A DNA stretch of 64,000 nt from CAVQWT01 sp963810815. GTDB lineage: Bacteria; Pseudomonadota; Gammaproteobacteria; Burkholderiales; Casimicrobiaceae. The notes beneath the pieces were generated by a model. That model searched no databases. It was given only the letters and a program-made list of their open reading frames with translations, and had not been told where the DNA came from. The translations under genes and the position numbers were made by a program. Below are positions 47,372 to 56,970 of this stretch, one piece after another; the first letter of the stretch is position 1, and each line of letters begins with the position of its first letter. The stretch spans positions 62,001 through 126,000 of the forward strand of contig CAWEPB010000007.1 of assembly GCA_963810815.1 (NCBI GenBank), written 5' to 3'.

Positions 47372-47806
47372 ATGCAACGCGCTCGCATATCAGTCCTGAC
47401 CCTGCTCGCTGCCGTCGCGCTCTGTGCCCCCGCCGCTGCGCTCGCCCAACAGGTCGTCCGCCCGAACGCGGGCGCGGCCGGAGAGTGGCGCCTCATCGGC
47501 CAGACGCACGCCGATCACGGGGCCGACCACGACTCGATCGTCGTCAAGGGCCCGTTCGACAACTTCCGCAAGATCAAATTCAAGGTGACGGATGCGCCGC
47601 TGAACATGCAGCACATGGTCGTCACCTACGACAACGGCCAGCCGGACAAGATCGACATCCGCCAGAACATTCCGCAGGGCGGCGAGAGCCGGGCGATCGA
47701 CCTGCGCGGGATCGGCAAGCGCAGCGTCCGCCGGATCGACTTCTGGTACGACACCAAGGGCTTCCTCAAGGGCAAGGCCGACGTGACCGTGTTCGGGATG
47801 AAGTGA
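47372..47806 (+). CDS. Small periplasmic protein (resembles DUF2541)
   Basis: A 144-aa protein with a signal peptide (RISVLTLLAAVALCAPAAAL, cleaved before QQVV) and one beta-rich domain: GEWRLIGQTHADHGADHDSI, PFDNFRKIKFKVTDAPLNMQ, VTYDNGQPDKIDIRQNIPQG, AIDLRGIGKRSVRRIDFWYD and a final VTVFGMK. The layout resembles DUF2541/YaaI-like proteins; the match is by pattern and not certain. It is one of the few genes in this operon whose frame is intact. It lies 44 bases after the porin and 62 before the first arylsulfatase. Confidence 0.72.
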   Translation: MQRARISVLTLLAAVALCAPAAALAQQVVRPNAGAAGEWRLIGQTHADHGADHDSIVVKGPFDNFRKIKFKVTDAPLNMQHMVVTYDNGQPDKIDIRQNIPQGGESRAIDLRGIGKRSVRRIDFWYDTKGFLKGKADVTVFGMK

Positions 47807-47868
47807 CGATTGGTTCCTTGGCGCAACACCCGCTGACAAAGACTGACTGCCGCATTGGAGTGCACGGA

Positions 47869-50240
47869 ATGAAACTCAAGTCCACCTGGTCGTCCATCAG
47901 CGCACTGTTCTGCGCGCTGTCCTTCTCGGCGGCGTCGGCGCAGGAGATCCTGCCGTTCCCGCCCACGCCGTCGGCCTCCAAGGCGGGGCTGACGATCGAG
48001 ACGTCCACGTACAAGAAGCGCGTGGAGCCGAAGCGCCTCAAGGACGGCGCGCCGAACATCCTGATCATCCTGATGGACGATGTCGGGCCGGGCACCCCCT
48101 CGACCTACGGCGGCGAGATCAATACGCCCACGCTCGACCGGGTGGCGAAGCTTGGGGTCTCCTTCAACCGGTTCCACTCCACCGCGATGTGCTCGCCCAC
48201 GCGGGCATCGCTCCTCACCGGGCGCAACCACACCTTCGTCGGCAACGGCCAGATCGCGGCGATCGCCAACGACTTCGACGGCTTTTCCGGGATCATTCCG
48301 AAATCGTCGGCGACGGTCGCGGAAGTCCTCAAGAACTACGGCTACAACACCGGCGCCTGGGGCAAGTGGCACAACACGCCCGAGGAACAGATCACGCAGC
48401 AAAGGACCGTTCGACTATTGGCCGACCGGGTACGGCTTCGAGTATTTCTACGGCTTCCTGGCCGGCGAGGCTTCGCAGTACGAGCCGACCCTGACGCGCA
48501 ACACCACCGACGTCGTCACCGACACGCCCAAGAAGGGCTACCACCTCTCCGAGGACATCGCCGAGGACGCGATCAAGTGGCTGCGCGAACAGAAGGCCTA
48601 TGCGCCGGACAAGCCGTTCTTCATGTACTGGGCGCCGGGCGCATCGCACGGGCCGCACCAGGTCATGAAGGAGTGGGCCGACAAGTACAAGGGAAAGTTC
48701 GACGACGGCTGGGACAAGTATCGCGAGCGCGTTTTCGTGCGCGCCAAGGCCAAGGGCTGGATTCCGCAGGACGCGCAACTCACGCCCGCGCCCGGCGTCG
48801 ATGGCCTCGTGGGATTCGATCCCCGACGCCGAGAAGCCGTTCCAGCGCCGCCTGATGGAAGTCTTCGCCGGGTTCACCGAGCACGCCGACTACAACGCGG
48901 GGAAGGTCATCGCCGAGATCGAGACGTCAGGGCAAGCTCGACAACACGCTGATCTTCTACATCTGGGGCGACAACGGCTCCTCGTCGGAGGGCCTCAACG
49001 GCACGATCAGCGAGCAGCTGGCGCAGAACGGCATTCCGACGACGATCGCGCAGCACATCGAGGCGCTGAACGAACTCGGCGGCCTGGATGCGCTCGGCGG
49101 CCCGAAGACCGACAACATGTTCCACGCCGGGTGGGCCTGGGCGGGCAGCACGCCCTACCAGGGCACCAAGCTGATGGGTGCCTATTTCGGCGGCACGCGC
49201 CAGCCGATGGCCGTCTCCTGGCCGAAGCGCATCCAGGCGGACGCCGCGGCGCGGCCGCAGTTCCACCACGTGATCGACATCGTGCCGACGATCTACGAAC
49301 TGACGTCGATCACGCCGCCCCGGGTCGTCAACGGCTTCGAGCAGGATCCGATCGAAGGCGTCAGCATGGTGTACGCGTTCGGCGATCCCAAGGCGAAGGG
49401 GACGCGCAAGACCCAGTTCTTCGACATCATGGCCAGCCGCGGGATCTACAGCGACGGCTGGTTCGCCAGCGCCCCGGGGCCGCGCGAGCCATGGGTCGGC
49501 GGCTTGCCGAAGGGCATCAAGGAATGGTCGCCGCTGACCGACAAGTGGGAGCTGTACGACATCGACAAGGACTGGAGCCAGGCGATCGACCTTGCCGCGT
49601 CGAATCCGCAGAAGCTCGAGGAAATGAAGGCGCTGTTCATCGTCGAATCCACGAAGAACAAGAACCTTCCCATCGGCGGCGGCTTGTGGTCCACCGCGAT
49701 GTTCCATCCGGAGGATGCGCCTGCCTCGGCGCTCACCGAATGGACGTTCGACTTCCCCATCACCCGGATGCCGGAGTCGGCGGCGCCGAAGCTCGGCAAG
49801 AACAGCAGCCTCGTCACCATGGACGTGGATGTGCCGGCGAACGCCAACGGCGTGCTGTACGCGCTGGCCGGCTTTTCCGGCGGCATCACGACGCTACGTG
49901 AAGGACGGCTTCCTGAACTACGAGTTCAACCTGTTCGAGGTGCAGCGCACGAAGATCAGGTCCAAGGCCAAGCTGCCGTTGGGCAAGGTCAAGGTCGAGG
50001 TCGAGTCGAAGCTGGCCGGCCCGATCGGCGGGCCGATGGACGTCACGCTGAGGGCGAACGGCGAAGTCGTGGGCGCAGGGCCGGGTGCCGGCGGCCATGT
50101 CGCTGCACTTCACGTCGAACGCGACCTTCGACATCGGCACCGATCTGGATTCGCCGGTGTCGCTCGACTACTACGACCAGGCGCCGTTCGCATTCAACGG
50201 CACCATCGGCACGACGAAGATCACGTATCTCAAGAAGTAG
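47869..50240 (+). CDS. Arylsulfatase (copy 1), five frameshifts
   Basis: A periplasmic sulfatase of about 790 aa hydrolysing sulfate esters. Signal peptide MKLKSTWSSISALFCALSFS, cleaved near ASAQ. Type I sulfatase features: metal-binding IILMDDVGPG, formylglycine motif CSPTRASLLTGR, Lys/His in WGKWHNTPEE, FMYWAPGASHGPHQ, the DN metal ligands in FYIWGDNGSSSEG, and HAGWAWAGSTPYQGTKLMGA. The C-terminal region ends TIGTTKITYLKK. The frame advances by one base near 48400, 48797, 48929, 49894 and 50082, always a one-base insertion, and the span (2,372 nt) is two over a multiple of three as that predicts. Residues around each break remain conserved, arguing for sequence error or very recent loss. 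Needs a formylglycine-generating enzyme elsewhere in the genome. Confidence 0.87.
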
Positions 50241-50300
50241 AGAACGCCGAAGTCGAGGCGACGAGTCGGGGCAACGAGGATGACTGAATTGAAGAATTCG

Positions 50301-52673
50301 ATGCGAAATCACGTGGTCGCGCTTTCGGCGCTGTGGGCGGTGATCGGCACGGCGCACGCGGCCGCCACGCCCTCCGACGGCTCGGTGCTGCCCTTCCCGC
50401 CGGTGCCGTCGGCGAGCAAGGCGGCGCCCCGCCTGCAGGATTCCGTGCACAAGCGCCGCGCGCAGCCCGAGCACCTGAAGCCCGGACGCGCCGAACGTCC
50501 TGATCATCCTGCTCGACGACGTCGGCTTCGGCCAGGCCGTCGACCTTCGGCGGCGAGATGCAACACGCCGACGCTGACCAGGCTGGCGAGCCAGGGCATC
50601 AGCTACAACACCTTCCACACCACGGCGATCTGCTCGCCGACGCGGGCGGCGCTGCTGACCGGCCGCAACCACCAGCGCGTCGGCACCGGCACGATCGCCG
50701 AGCGCGCGGTGGACTGGGACGGCTACACCGGCGTGATCCCGAAGACGTTCGGCGACGATGGCCGAGGTGCTGCGGCACTACGGCTACAAGACCGCGGCGT
50801 TCGGCAAGTGGCACAACACGCCGGCGACCAGACGACGGCGATGGGGCCGTTCGACCGCTGGCCGACGGGTTACGGCTTCGACTATTTCTACGGCTTCCTC
50901 GCCGGCGAGACGTCGCAGTGGGAACCGCGGCTGGTCGAGAACACCACCGCCATCGAGCCGCCGCACGACCCGAACTACCACCTCACCGAGGACATGGCGA
51001 CAAGGCGGCATCGACTGGCTGCGCAAGCACCGCGCCTTCTCGCCGGACAAGCCGTTCTTCATGTACTGGGCGCCCGGCGCGGCGCACGGGCCGCACCAGG
51101 TCGTCAAGGAATGGGCCGACAAGTACAAGGGCAAGTTCGACGACGGCTGGGACGCCTACCGCGAGCGCGTGTTCGCGCGCCAGAAGGAGCTGGGCTGGAT
51201 CCCGGCCGATACCGAAGCTCACGCCGCGCGCGGCGAACATGCCGTCCTGGGACAGCATCCCCGAGGCGCAGCGCGCCGTTCCAGCTCCGGCTGATGGAGA
51301 TCTTCGCCGGCTTCGTCGAGCACGCCGACGCGCAGGCCGGCAGGCTGATCGACGAGCTCGAGCGACTCGGCGTGCGCGACAACACGCATCGTCTTCTACA
51401 TCTTCGGCGACAACGGCGCCAGCGCCGAGGGCCAGAACGGCACCATCAGCGAGCTGCTGGCGCAGAACGGCATCCCGAACACCGTCGAGCAGCAGATCGC
51501 GGCGCTGGACGAACATCGGCGGCCTCGACGCGCTGGGCGGTCCCAAGACCGACAACATGTACCACGCCGGCTGGGCCTGGGCCGGCAACACGCCGTTCCA
51601 CCACACCAAGCTGGTCGCGTCGCACTTCGGCGGCACGCGCAATCCGATGGTGATCTCGTGGCCGAAGGGCATCAAGGCCGACCGGACGCCCCGCGGGCGC
51701 AGTTCCACCACGTCAACGACATCGCGCCGACGATCTACGAGATCGTCGGCATCACGCCGCCGAAGGTGGTCGACGGCGTCGCGCAGGACCCGATCGACGG
51801 CGTGAGCCTCGCCTACACCTTCGCCGACGCCAGGGCGCCCGGACGCAAGAAGGTGCAGTACTTCGACAACAACGGCAGCCGCGCGATCTACCAGGACGGC
51901 TGGGTCGCCGGCGACGTTCGGCCCGCTGACGCCGTGGCTGCCCGGGGCGCCCGGCCTTGCCGAGTGGGATTCCGCCAAGGACAAGTGGGAGCTCTACAAC
52001 ATCGCCAGGGACTTCTCGGAGGCCGACGATCTCGCCGCCAGGGAACCGCAGCGGCTCGCGCAGCTGCAGAAGACCGTTCGATCAGCTCGCCGACGCGAAC
52101 AAGGTCTACCCGCTCGGCGCGGGCATCTGGCTGCGCCTGCATCCGGAGGACCGCATCAAGTCGCCCTACACGAGCTGGCAGTTCGACACGACCACCGTGC
52201 GGATGCCGGAATTCACGGCGCCGGGACTCGGCCGCGAGAACAGCACGGTGACCGATCGACGCGGAGATCGGCGACAACGCCTCCGGCGTGCTCTACGCGC
52301 TGGGCGGATCCGGTGGCGGCCTCGCGCTCTACATGGACAAGGGCCAGCTGGTCTACGAGTACAACATGATGATCATCGAGCGCTACATCGCCCGCTCGGC
52401 GACCAAGGATTGCCGGCCGGCAAGCGGCGCATCGAAGTCACGACGACCCTGGCGAGCGCCCAGCCGCTTTCGCCGGCCGAGGTGGTGCTGAAGGTCGACG
52501 GCCAGGAGGTGGCGCGGACGACGGTGAAGCGAACCGTACCCGCCGCATTCTCGGCGAGCGAGACCTTCGACGTCGGCGTCGACCTCGGCGCGACGGTCTC
52601 GATCGACTATTTCGACCGGAGGCCCTTCCGCTTCGACGGCAAGATCGGCGCCGTCAACGTGAAGATCAACTGA
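50301..52673 (+). CDS. Arylsulfatase (copy 2), about 15 frameshifts
   Basis: Tandem paralogue of copy 1, 60 bases downstream. Start ATG 50301 gives a signal peptide (MRNHVVALSALWAVIGTAHA); ATG 50280 is possible. Conserved parts: VLIILLDDVGFGQ, CSPTRAALLTGRNHQ, FGKWHNTP, FMYWAPGAAHGPHQVVKEWA, FYIFGDNGASAEGQNGTISE, MYHAGWAWAGNTPFHHTKLV, ending DGKIGAVNVKIN. Alignment with copy 1 by eye shows 12 one-base insertions (for example near 50484, 50538, 50558, 50757, 51006, 51218, 51277, 51388, 51515, 51917, 52076, 52253) and three deletions (near 50826, 51687, 52410); net nine, so the 2,373-nt span is divisible by three. As given it cannot be translated. Same periplasmic sulfate-ester role is expected if the indels are errors. 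Confidence 0.83.
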
Positions 52674-52793
52674 ACTGAGCTGAAATGAACTGACCGGACG
52701 CGCCGTCTCGTGTGGTGAAACGGGATCGGCGATGCGGCAACTCGTGAAGCGACGCGCCAGGAACACCCGCCCCGAACAACAAGAGAGGTAATG

Positions 52794-53645
52794 ATGAACA
52801 AGCACGAAGGATTCCCGACATCGACCGGACGCTCGCTCCGGCGTGCCGGCGCCGCGTTGGCCGCCGGTGCACTGCTGCCGCTGCTGGCGGTCCATGGCGC
52901 GGCATGGGCGCAGCAACCGGCGGCGCCGGCCGCCACCCAGCCGCTGCCGCCGCACCCGCTCCCGCGGCGGCCGCGATCATCAACGCGAAGGCGGTCGAGC
53001 GCCTCAACGCGATGGGCGCGCACCTGCGCTCGCTCAAGACCTTCACCGTCACCGCCGACGTCACGACGGAGGAGGTGCTGGACTCCGGCCAGAAGGTCGA
53101 GAACGCGAACTCGCGATCGAGATCGCCGCCCGCAGGCCCGACAAGCTGCGGGTCTACACGACGTCCGCCGAGCGCAGCCGGAAGATCTACTTCGACGGCA
53201 AGACCGTCACGATCTTCGGGGAAAAGCTCAGGTACTACGGCTCGTTCACCGCGCCGGGCGACGATCGGCGAAACGGTCGGAGCTCGCGGCCAAGAAATAC
53301 GGTCTCGAAATCCCGCTCGCCGACCTGTTCCTGATGGGCACCGACAACTTCGACACCAAGTCGATCACCGAGGCCATCTACGTGGGACCGCAGCTCATCG
53401 GCGGCGTGCTGTGCGACCAGCTGGCCTTCCGCCAGCCCGGGGTCGACTGGCAGATCTGCATCGAGCGGGGCAAGGCGCCGCTGCCGCGCAAGCTGGTCGT
53501 CACCGGCACCGACGGCGACGCGGCGCAGCCGGTGCGCCGCTCCATCCTCACCTGGAAAGCGGGAACGGCGCCGGAAGCGGCGGCGTTCACCTTCGTGCCG
53601 CCGAAGGGCGCGACCAGGATTGCCGTCAAAGAAGCGGCCAAGTGA
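52794..53645 (+). CDS. DUF2092 family periplasmic protein (frameshifted)
   Basis: AGAGAGG precedes ATGATG (52791/52794). A signal peptide (AGAALAAGALLPLLAVHGAA, cleaved near AWAQQ) leads to the DUF2092 body: AVERLNAMGAHLRSLKTFTV, TADVTTEEVLDSGQKVE, RPDKLRVYTTSAERSRKIYF, DGKTVTIFGEKLRYYGSFTA, LEIPLADLFLMGTDNFD, GGVLCDQLAFRQPGVDWQIC and PKGATRIAVKEAAK. Four indels (deletions near 52945 and 53108, insertions near 53263 and 53278) cancel out. The family resembles LolA/LolB-like lipoprotein-binding folds and is repeatedly found beside sulfatase and NTNV-repeat genes as far as I recall; function unknown. Confidence 0.8.
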   Translation: MNKHEGFPTSTGRSLRRAGAALAAGALLPLLAVHGAAWAQQPAAPAATQPLPPHPLPRRPRSSTRRRSSASTRWARTCARSRPSPSPPTSRRRRCWTPARRSRTRTRDRDRRPQARQAAGLHDVRRAQPEDLLRRQDRHDLRGKAQVLRLVHRAGRRSAKRSELAAKKYGLEIPLADLFLMGTDNFDTKSITEAIYVGPQLIGGVLCDQLAFRQPGVDWQICIERGKAPLPRKLVVTGTDGDAAQPVRRSILTWKAGTAPEAAAFTFVPPKGATRIAVKEAAK

Positions 53646-53676
53646 CCCTCTCCCAGGCCAAGACAGGAATGACACC

Positions 53677-54246
53677 ATGAAGACGAATCGAATCCTTCCC
53701 GCCGGCGCGGCTGCCGCCCTTGCCGTTGCCATCGGGCTTTCCGTATCGGCGCCCGCAGACGCCCGCGACGTCAAGGGTGGCGGTGGCGCGCGCAACAACG
53801 TGAGCGCCGGCGCCAATCGGGACGCCGCTCCCAAGCGCGACGCCGCTCCCAAGCGCGACGCCGCTCCCAAGCGCGACGCCGACGTCAACCGCAACACCAA
53901 CGTCAATCGCGATACGAACATCAACCGCAACACCAACGTCAACAAGAACACCAATGTCAACGTCAACCGGGATCGCGACGTCAACATCGACGTCGACGTC
54001 GATCGCCGGGGCGGCTGGGACAACGACTGGGACGACCACCACCACCCGATCGCGACCGGCGTTGCAATCGGCGCGACCGCCGCGATCACGTCGGCGGTGA
54101 TCGGGTCGATGGTCTATACGCTGCCGCCTCAATGCCAGACGGTGATCGTCAACGGCATCGGCTACAGCAACTGCGGCGGCACCTGGTACCAGCCCCAGTA
54201 CGTCGGCACGTCGGTGCAATACGTCGTCGTGGCGCCGCTGCAGTAA
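53677..54246 (+). CDS. Secreted low-complexity protein with Asn/Asp-rich repeats
   Basis: A 189-aa intact gene. Signal peptide (RILPAGAAAALAVAIGLSVS, cleaved near ADARD), three perfect DAAPKR repeats at about residues 49-66, then an Asn/Asp/Val/Arg repeat tract (NRNTNVNRDTNINRNTNVN, then NVNVNRDRDVNIDVDVD), a GGWDNDWDDHHHP segment, one hydrophobic helix (ATGVAIGATAAITSAVIGSM) and a C-terminal domain with two Cys (PPQCQTVIVNGIGYSNCGG) ending with a Tyr/Gln-rich stretch. The C-terminal part resembles small domains found after hydrophobic helices in many proteobacterial envelope proteins. Last gene of the sulfatase operon; function unknown. Confidence 0.8.
   Translation: MKTNRILPAGAAAALAVAIGLSVSAPADARDVKGGGGARNNVSAGANRDAAPKRDAAPKRDAAPKRDADVNRNTNVNRDTNINRNTNVNKNTNVNVNRDRDVNIDVDVDRRGGWDNDWDDHHHPIATGVAIGATAAITSAVIGSMVYTLPPQCQTVIVNGIGYSNCGGTWYQPQYVGTSVQYVVVAPLQ
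53821..53874 (+). repeat. Three tandem 18-bp repeats
   Basis: Three identical copies of GACGCCGCTCCCAAGCGC encode DAAPKR three times in the Asn/Asp-rich secreted protein. Exact identity at DNA level suggests recent slippage expansion. Confidence 0.9.
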
Positions 54247-54383
54247 CAGCGATTGCGGACGTCAGATCCGCAGCGAACACGGACGGCCTTGCCGTTCGCT
54301 TCAACCGGGCGCGTTGCTCGCGTCCCCCTGCCGTCGGCTGCCCCCAGGAGCCGGCGGCAAGGTTTCCTCTACCGGTAAACGCC

Positions 54384-55566
54384 ATGCGCCCAGCCGAATC
54401 CGCCGACACTTCCACGCTCGACTTCTCGCCGGTCGAGAACGAGCCGCCGTTGCGCTGGCACCGCCGGCTGCACCTGGTGCCAGCCGATGAGTCTCGGCGT
54501 CGGGCGGCGCGCCGTCTTCTACGCGCTCGTCACCTGGCTGCCGATCGCGATCTGGGCGGCCCTGCAGGGGCGCCTGCTCGCCGACGACAGTGGCGAGCGT
54601 CTGCTGCAGCATTACGGCGTCCACGTCCGCTGCCTGGTCGCGATTCCCCTGTTCATCTTCGCCGAAGCGGCGCTGCACAAGGCGATGCTGCGGTTCGTGC
54701 CCCAGTTCGTCGAGGGCGGCGTGGTCCCGCCCGCCGAGCGCGCGCGCTTCGAGCAGCTGCTCGCGGGAGTCCGCCAGCTGCGCAACACGTCGCTGCCGTG
54801 GATCTTCATGCTGGGGGTCGCGCTCGCGTGGTCGATCGGCACCTCGGCGGAGCCGCACTCCGACGCCATGGCCTGGGCGGTCGAACCCGACGGCGGCCTG
54901 GGCTTCGGCGGCTGGTGGTTCGCGTACGTCGCGCGGCCGGTCTTCCTCGCGCTGCTGCTGGGCTGGCTGTGGCGGCTGGGGCTGGTGACGCTGTGGATGG
55001 CGCGGGTCGGTCGCCTGAAGCTGTCGCTGGTGCCGACGCACCCGGACCACGTCGGCGGACTGGGCTTCCTGGAGAAGCTGCCTGGCGCGTTCTCGATGCT
55101 TTCGTTCGCCCTGTCCGCGGTGCTGGCGTCGCGCTGGGCGCACGACGTCGTCCACCACGGAGCCACGCTCGGCTCGCTCAAGCTGCCGATGATCGGCTTC
55201 GTCGTGCTCTGGTCGCTGCTGCTGCTGGCGCCGCTGCTGGCGCTGGTGCCGGCGCTGGCGGCCGCCAAGCGCACCGCGCTGGTCGCCTATTCGAATCTCG
55301 TCGGCGAGCAGGGACGGCTGGTCCATCGCCGCTGGATCCTGGGCGATCCGGTCGAGTCGACGCCGCTGCTCGACGCGCCGGAGATCGGCCCGGTGGCCGA
55401 CGCAAACGCGATGTACGACGCCGTCAAGTCGATGCGCGGATTTCCGTTGAGCAAGCACTCGCTGATGGCCATACTGCTGCCGCTGGCCCTGCCGTTGCTC
55501 GCCCTGGCGGCGCTGCAGATCCCGCTCAAGGAACTGCTGGTGAAGCTCGCGAAGACGTTGATCTGA
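54384..55566 (+). CDS. Conserved integral membrane protein (frameshift near 5' end)
   Basis: ATG 54384 opens MRPAESADTSTLDFSPVEN and LRWHRRLHLVPA in one frame; the rest is in the next frame from about 54487 (SLGVGRRAVFYALVTWLPIA). One inserted base near 54486 joins them and the span is one over a multiple of three. Corrected length about 394 aa. Six or seven membrane segments are visible, including FVLALLLGWLWRLGLV-like and FVVLWSLLLLAPLLALVPAL stretches, with hydrophilic loops HPDHVGGLGFLEKLPGAFS and RGRLVHRRWILGDPVES-like parts. If translation begins at ATG 54487 the protein is 359 aa and intact. No family function recognised. Its end overlaps the convergent aminotransferase by 41 bases. 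Confidence 0.78.
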
Positions 55567-56734
55567 TCACCGCGCGGAGCCCCGCCAGCCGCGCGGCGCC
55601 TTCCCGCAGCGTCTCCTCGCGCTTGGCGAAGCAGAAGCGGATCACCCTGTGGTCGGTGCCGTCGCGGTGGAACGCCGACAGCGGGATGGTCGCCACGCCG
55701 TAGTCGACGACCAGGCGCTGCGCGAACGCCGCCGCCGGCTCGTCGCTGACCCGCCCGTAGCGCGCGAGCTGGAAGTAGCTGCCGGCGCAGGGCAGCAGGT
55801 CGAGCGGCGTCCCGGCGAGCAGTTCGCGAAAGAGGTCGCGCTTGCGCTGGAAGAACTGCGGCAGCGCCTCGTAGCGCGCCGGGTCCTGCAGGAAGGCGGC
55901 CAGCGCGTGCTGGACCGGGCTGTTGACCGTGAACACCGTGAACTGGTGGACGCGGCGGATCTCGGCGGTCAGCGCCGCGGGCGCCAGCGCGTAGCCCACC
56001 TTCCACCCGGTCGCGTGGAACGTCTTGCCGAAGGAGCCGATGACGACGCTGCGCGCGGCCAGCTCGTCGTGGCGCGCCAGGCTTTCGTGCCGCGCGCCGT
56101 CGTAGACCATGTGCTCGTAGACCTCGTCGCCGATCACCACGATCGGCGTGTCCCGGACGACCGCGGCGAGCTCGTCGAGATCGCTTGCCGACAGCACGCT
56201 GGTGCCGGGGTTGCAGGGCGTGTTGAGCAGGATGAACCGCGTCCGCGGCGTGATCGCCGCGCGGACCGCGTCCCAGTCGATCCGGTAATCCGGGAACGTC
56301 AGCGGCAGCGGCACCGGCGTGGCGCCCGCGAGCTGCACCGACGGCACGTAGCTGTCGTAGGCCGGCTCGAACACGATGACCTCGTCGCCGGGATGCGCGA
56401 GCGCCTGGATGGTCGTGAAGATCGCCTGCGTCGCGCCGGTCGTCACGGTGATCTCGTCGACCGGGTCGTAGCGGCGCCCGTACAGGCGCAGGACCTTGGC
56501 CGCGATCGCCTCGCGCAGCGCCGGCACGCCCGGCATCAGCGGGTACTGGTTGTGCCCGGCGCGCATCGCCTCGGAGACGAGGTCGATCAGCGCCGGGTCG
56601 ATCGGGTAATCGGGAAAGCCCTGGCCGAGGTTGACCGCGCCGTGCTTCTGGGCCAGCGCCGACATCACGCTGAAGATCGTGGTGCCCGCGGCGGGCAGCT
56701 TCGAACGAATCGGGACGGGGGCGGGCGTCTGCAT
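55526..56734 (-). CDS. PLP-dependent aminotransferase (methionine/kynurenine aminotransferase type)
   Basis: A 402-aa class I/II aminotransferase. The sequence matches YbdL/MetC-neighbour methionine aminotransferases and kynurenine aminotransferases: FSVMSALAQKHGAVNLGQGF, VTTGATQAIFTTIQALAHPG, NTPCNPGTSVLS, IGDEVYEHMVYDG and the PLP lysine in SFGKTFHATGWKVGYALAP. It moves amino groups between methionine or aromatic amino acids and 2-oxoacids. ATG 56734 is chosen from the family N-terminus; the 5' region before it has no similarity. It overlaps the membrane-protein gene tail to tail. Confidence 0.93.
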   Translation of the reverse strand: MQTPAPVPIRSKLPAAGTTIFSVMSALAQKHGAVNLGQGFPDYPIDPALIDLVSEAMRAGHNQYPLMPGVPALREAIAAKVLRLYGRRYDPVDEITVTTGATQAIFTTIQALAHPGDEVIVFEPAYDSYVPSVQLAGATPVPLPLTFPDYRIDWDAVRAAITPRTRFILLNTPCNPGTSVLSASDLDELAAVVRDTPIVVIGDEVYEHMVYDGARHESLARHDELAARSVVIGSFGKTFHATGWKVGYALAPAALTAEIRRVHQFTVFTVNSPVQHALAAFLQDPARYEALPQFFQRKRDLFRELLAGTPLDLLPCAGSYFQLARYGRVSDEPAAAFAQRLVVDYGVATIPLSAFHRDGTDHRVIRFCFAKREETLREGAARLAGLRAVIRSTSSRASPAVP

Positions 56735-56970
56735 GGGCGGATCGGCGGGCGCCGGGCGCGGACGGCGCGGGGTGCGCGTCCGTCGCGTCGGCAAGACGAC
56801 GATTATGCCCCGCTGCGCGCGGTCGGGCCCGGCGCGCCTTTCCGTCCCATGCTGCGCGACGGGTTCCGGAGGGTCGCGCGGCAGGCGGCGCGGGCTCATC
56901 CACGAGGCCGATGCCTGCGGCGGTGTCGCCTTCGCTACAATGGCGGCCGACCCCCACCGTTTCCCGCCCG

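Noticed and set aside
45993..54246. Programmed ribosomal frameshifting as general explanation for the broken sulfatase genes
   Set aside because: About 25 sites with different local contexts and both insertions and deletions in one operon cannot plausibly all be programmed; no common slippery heptamer is seen.
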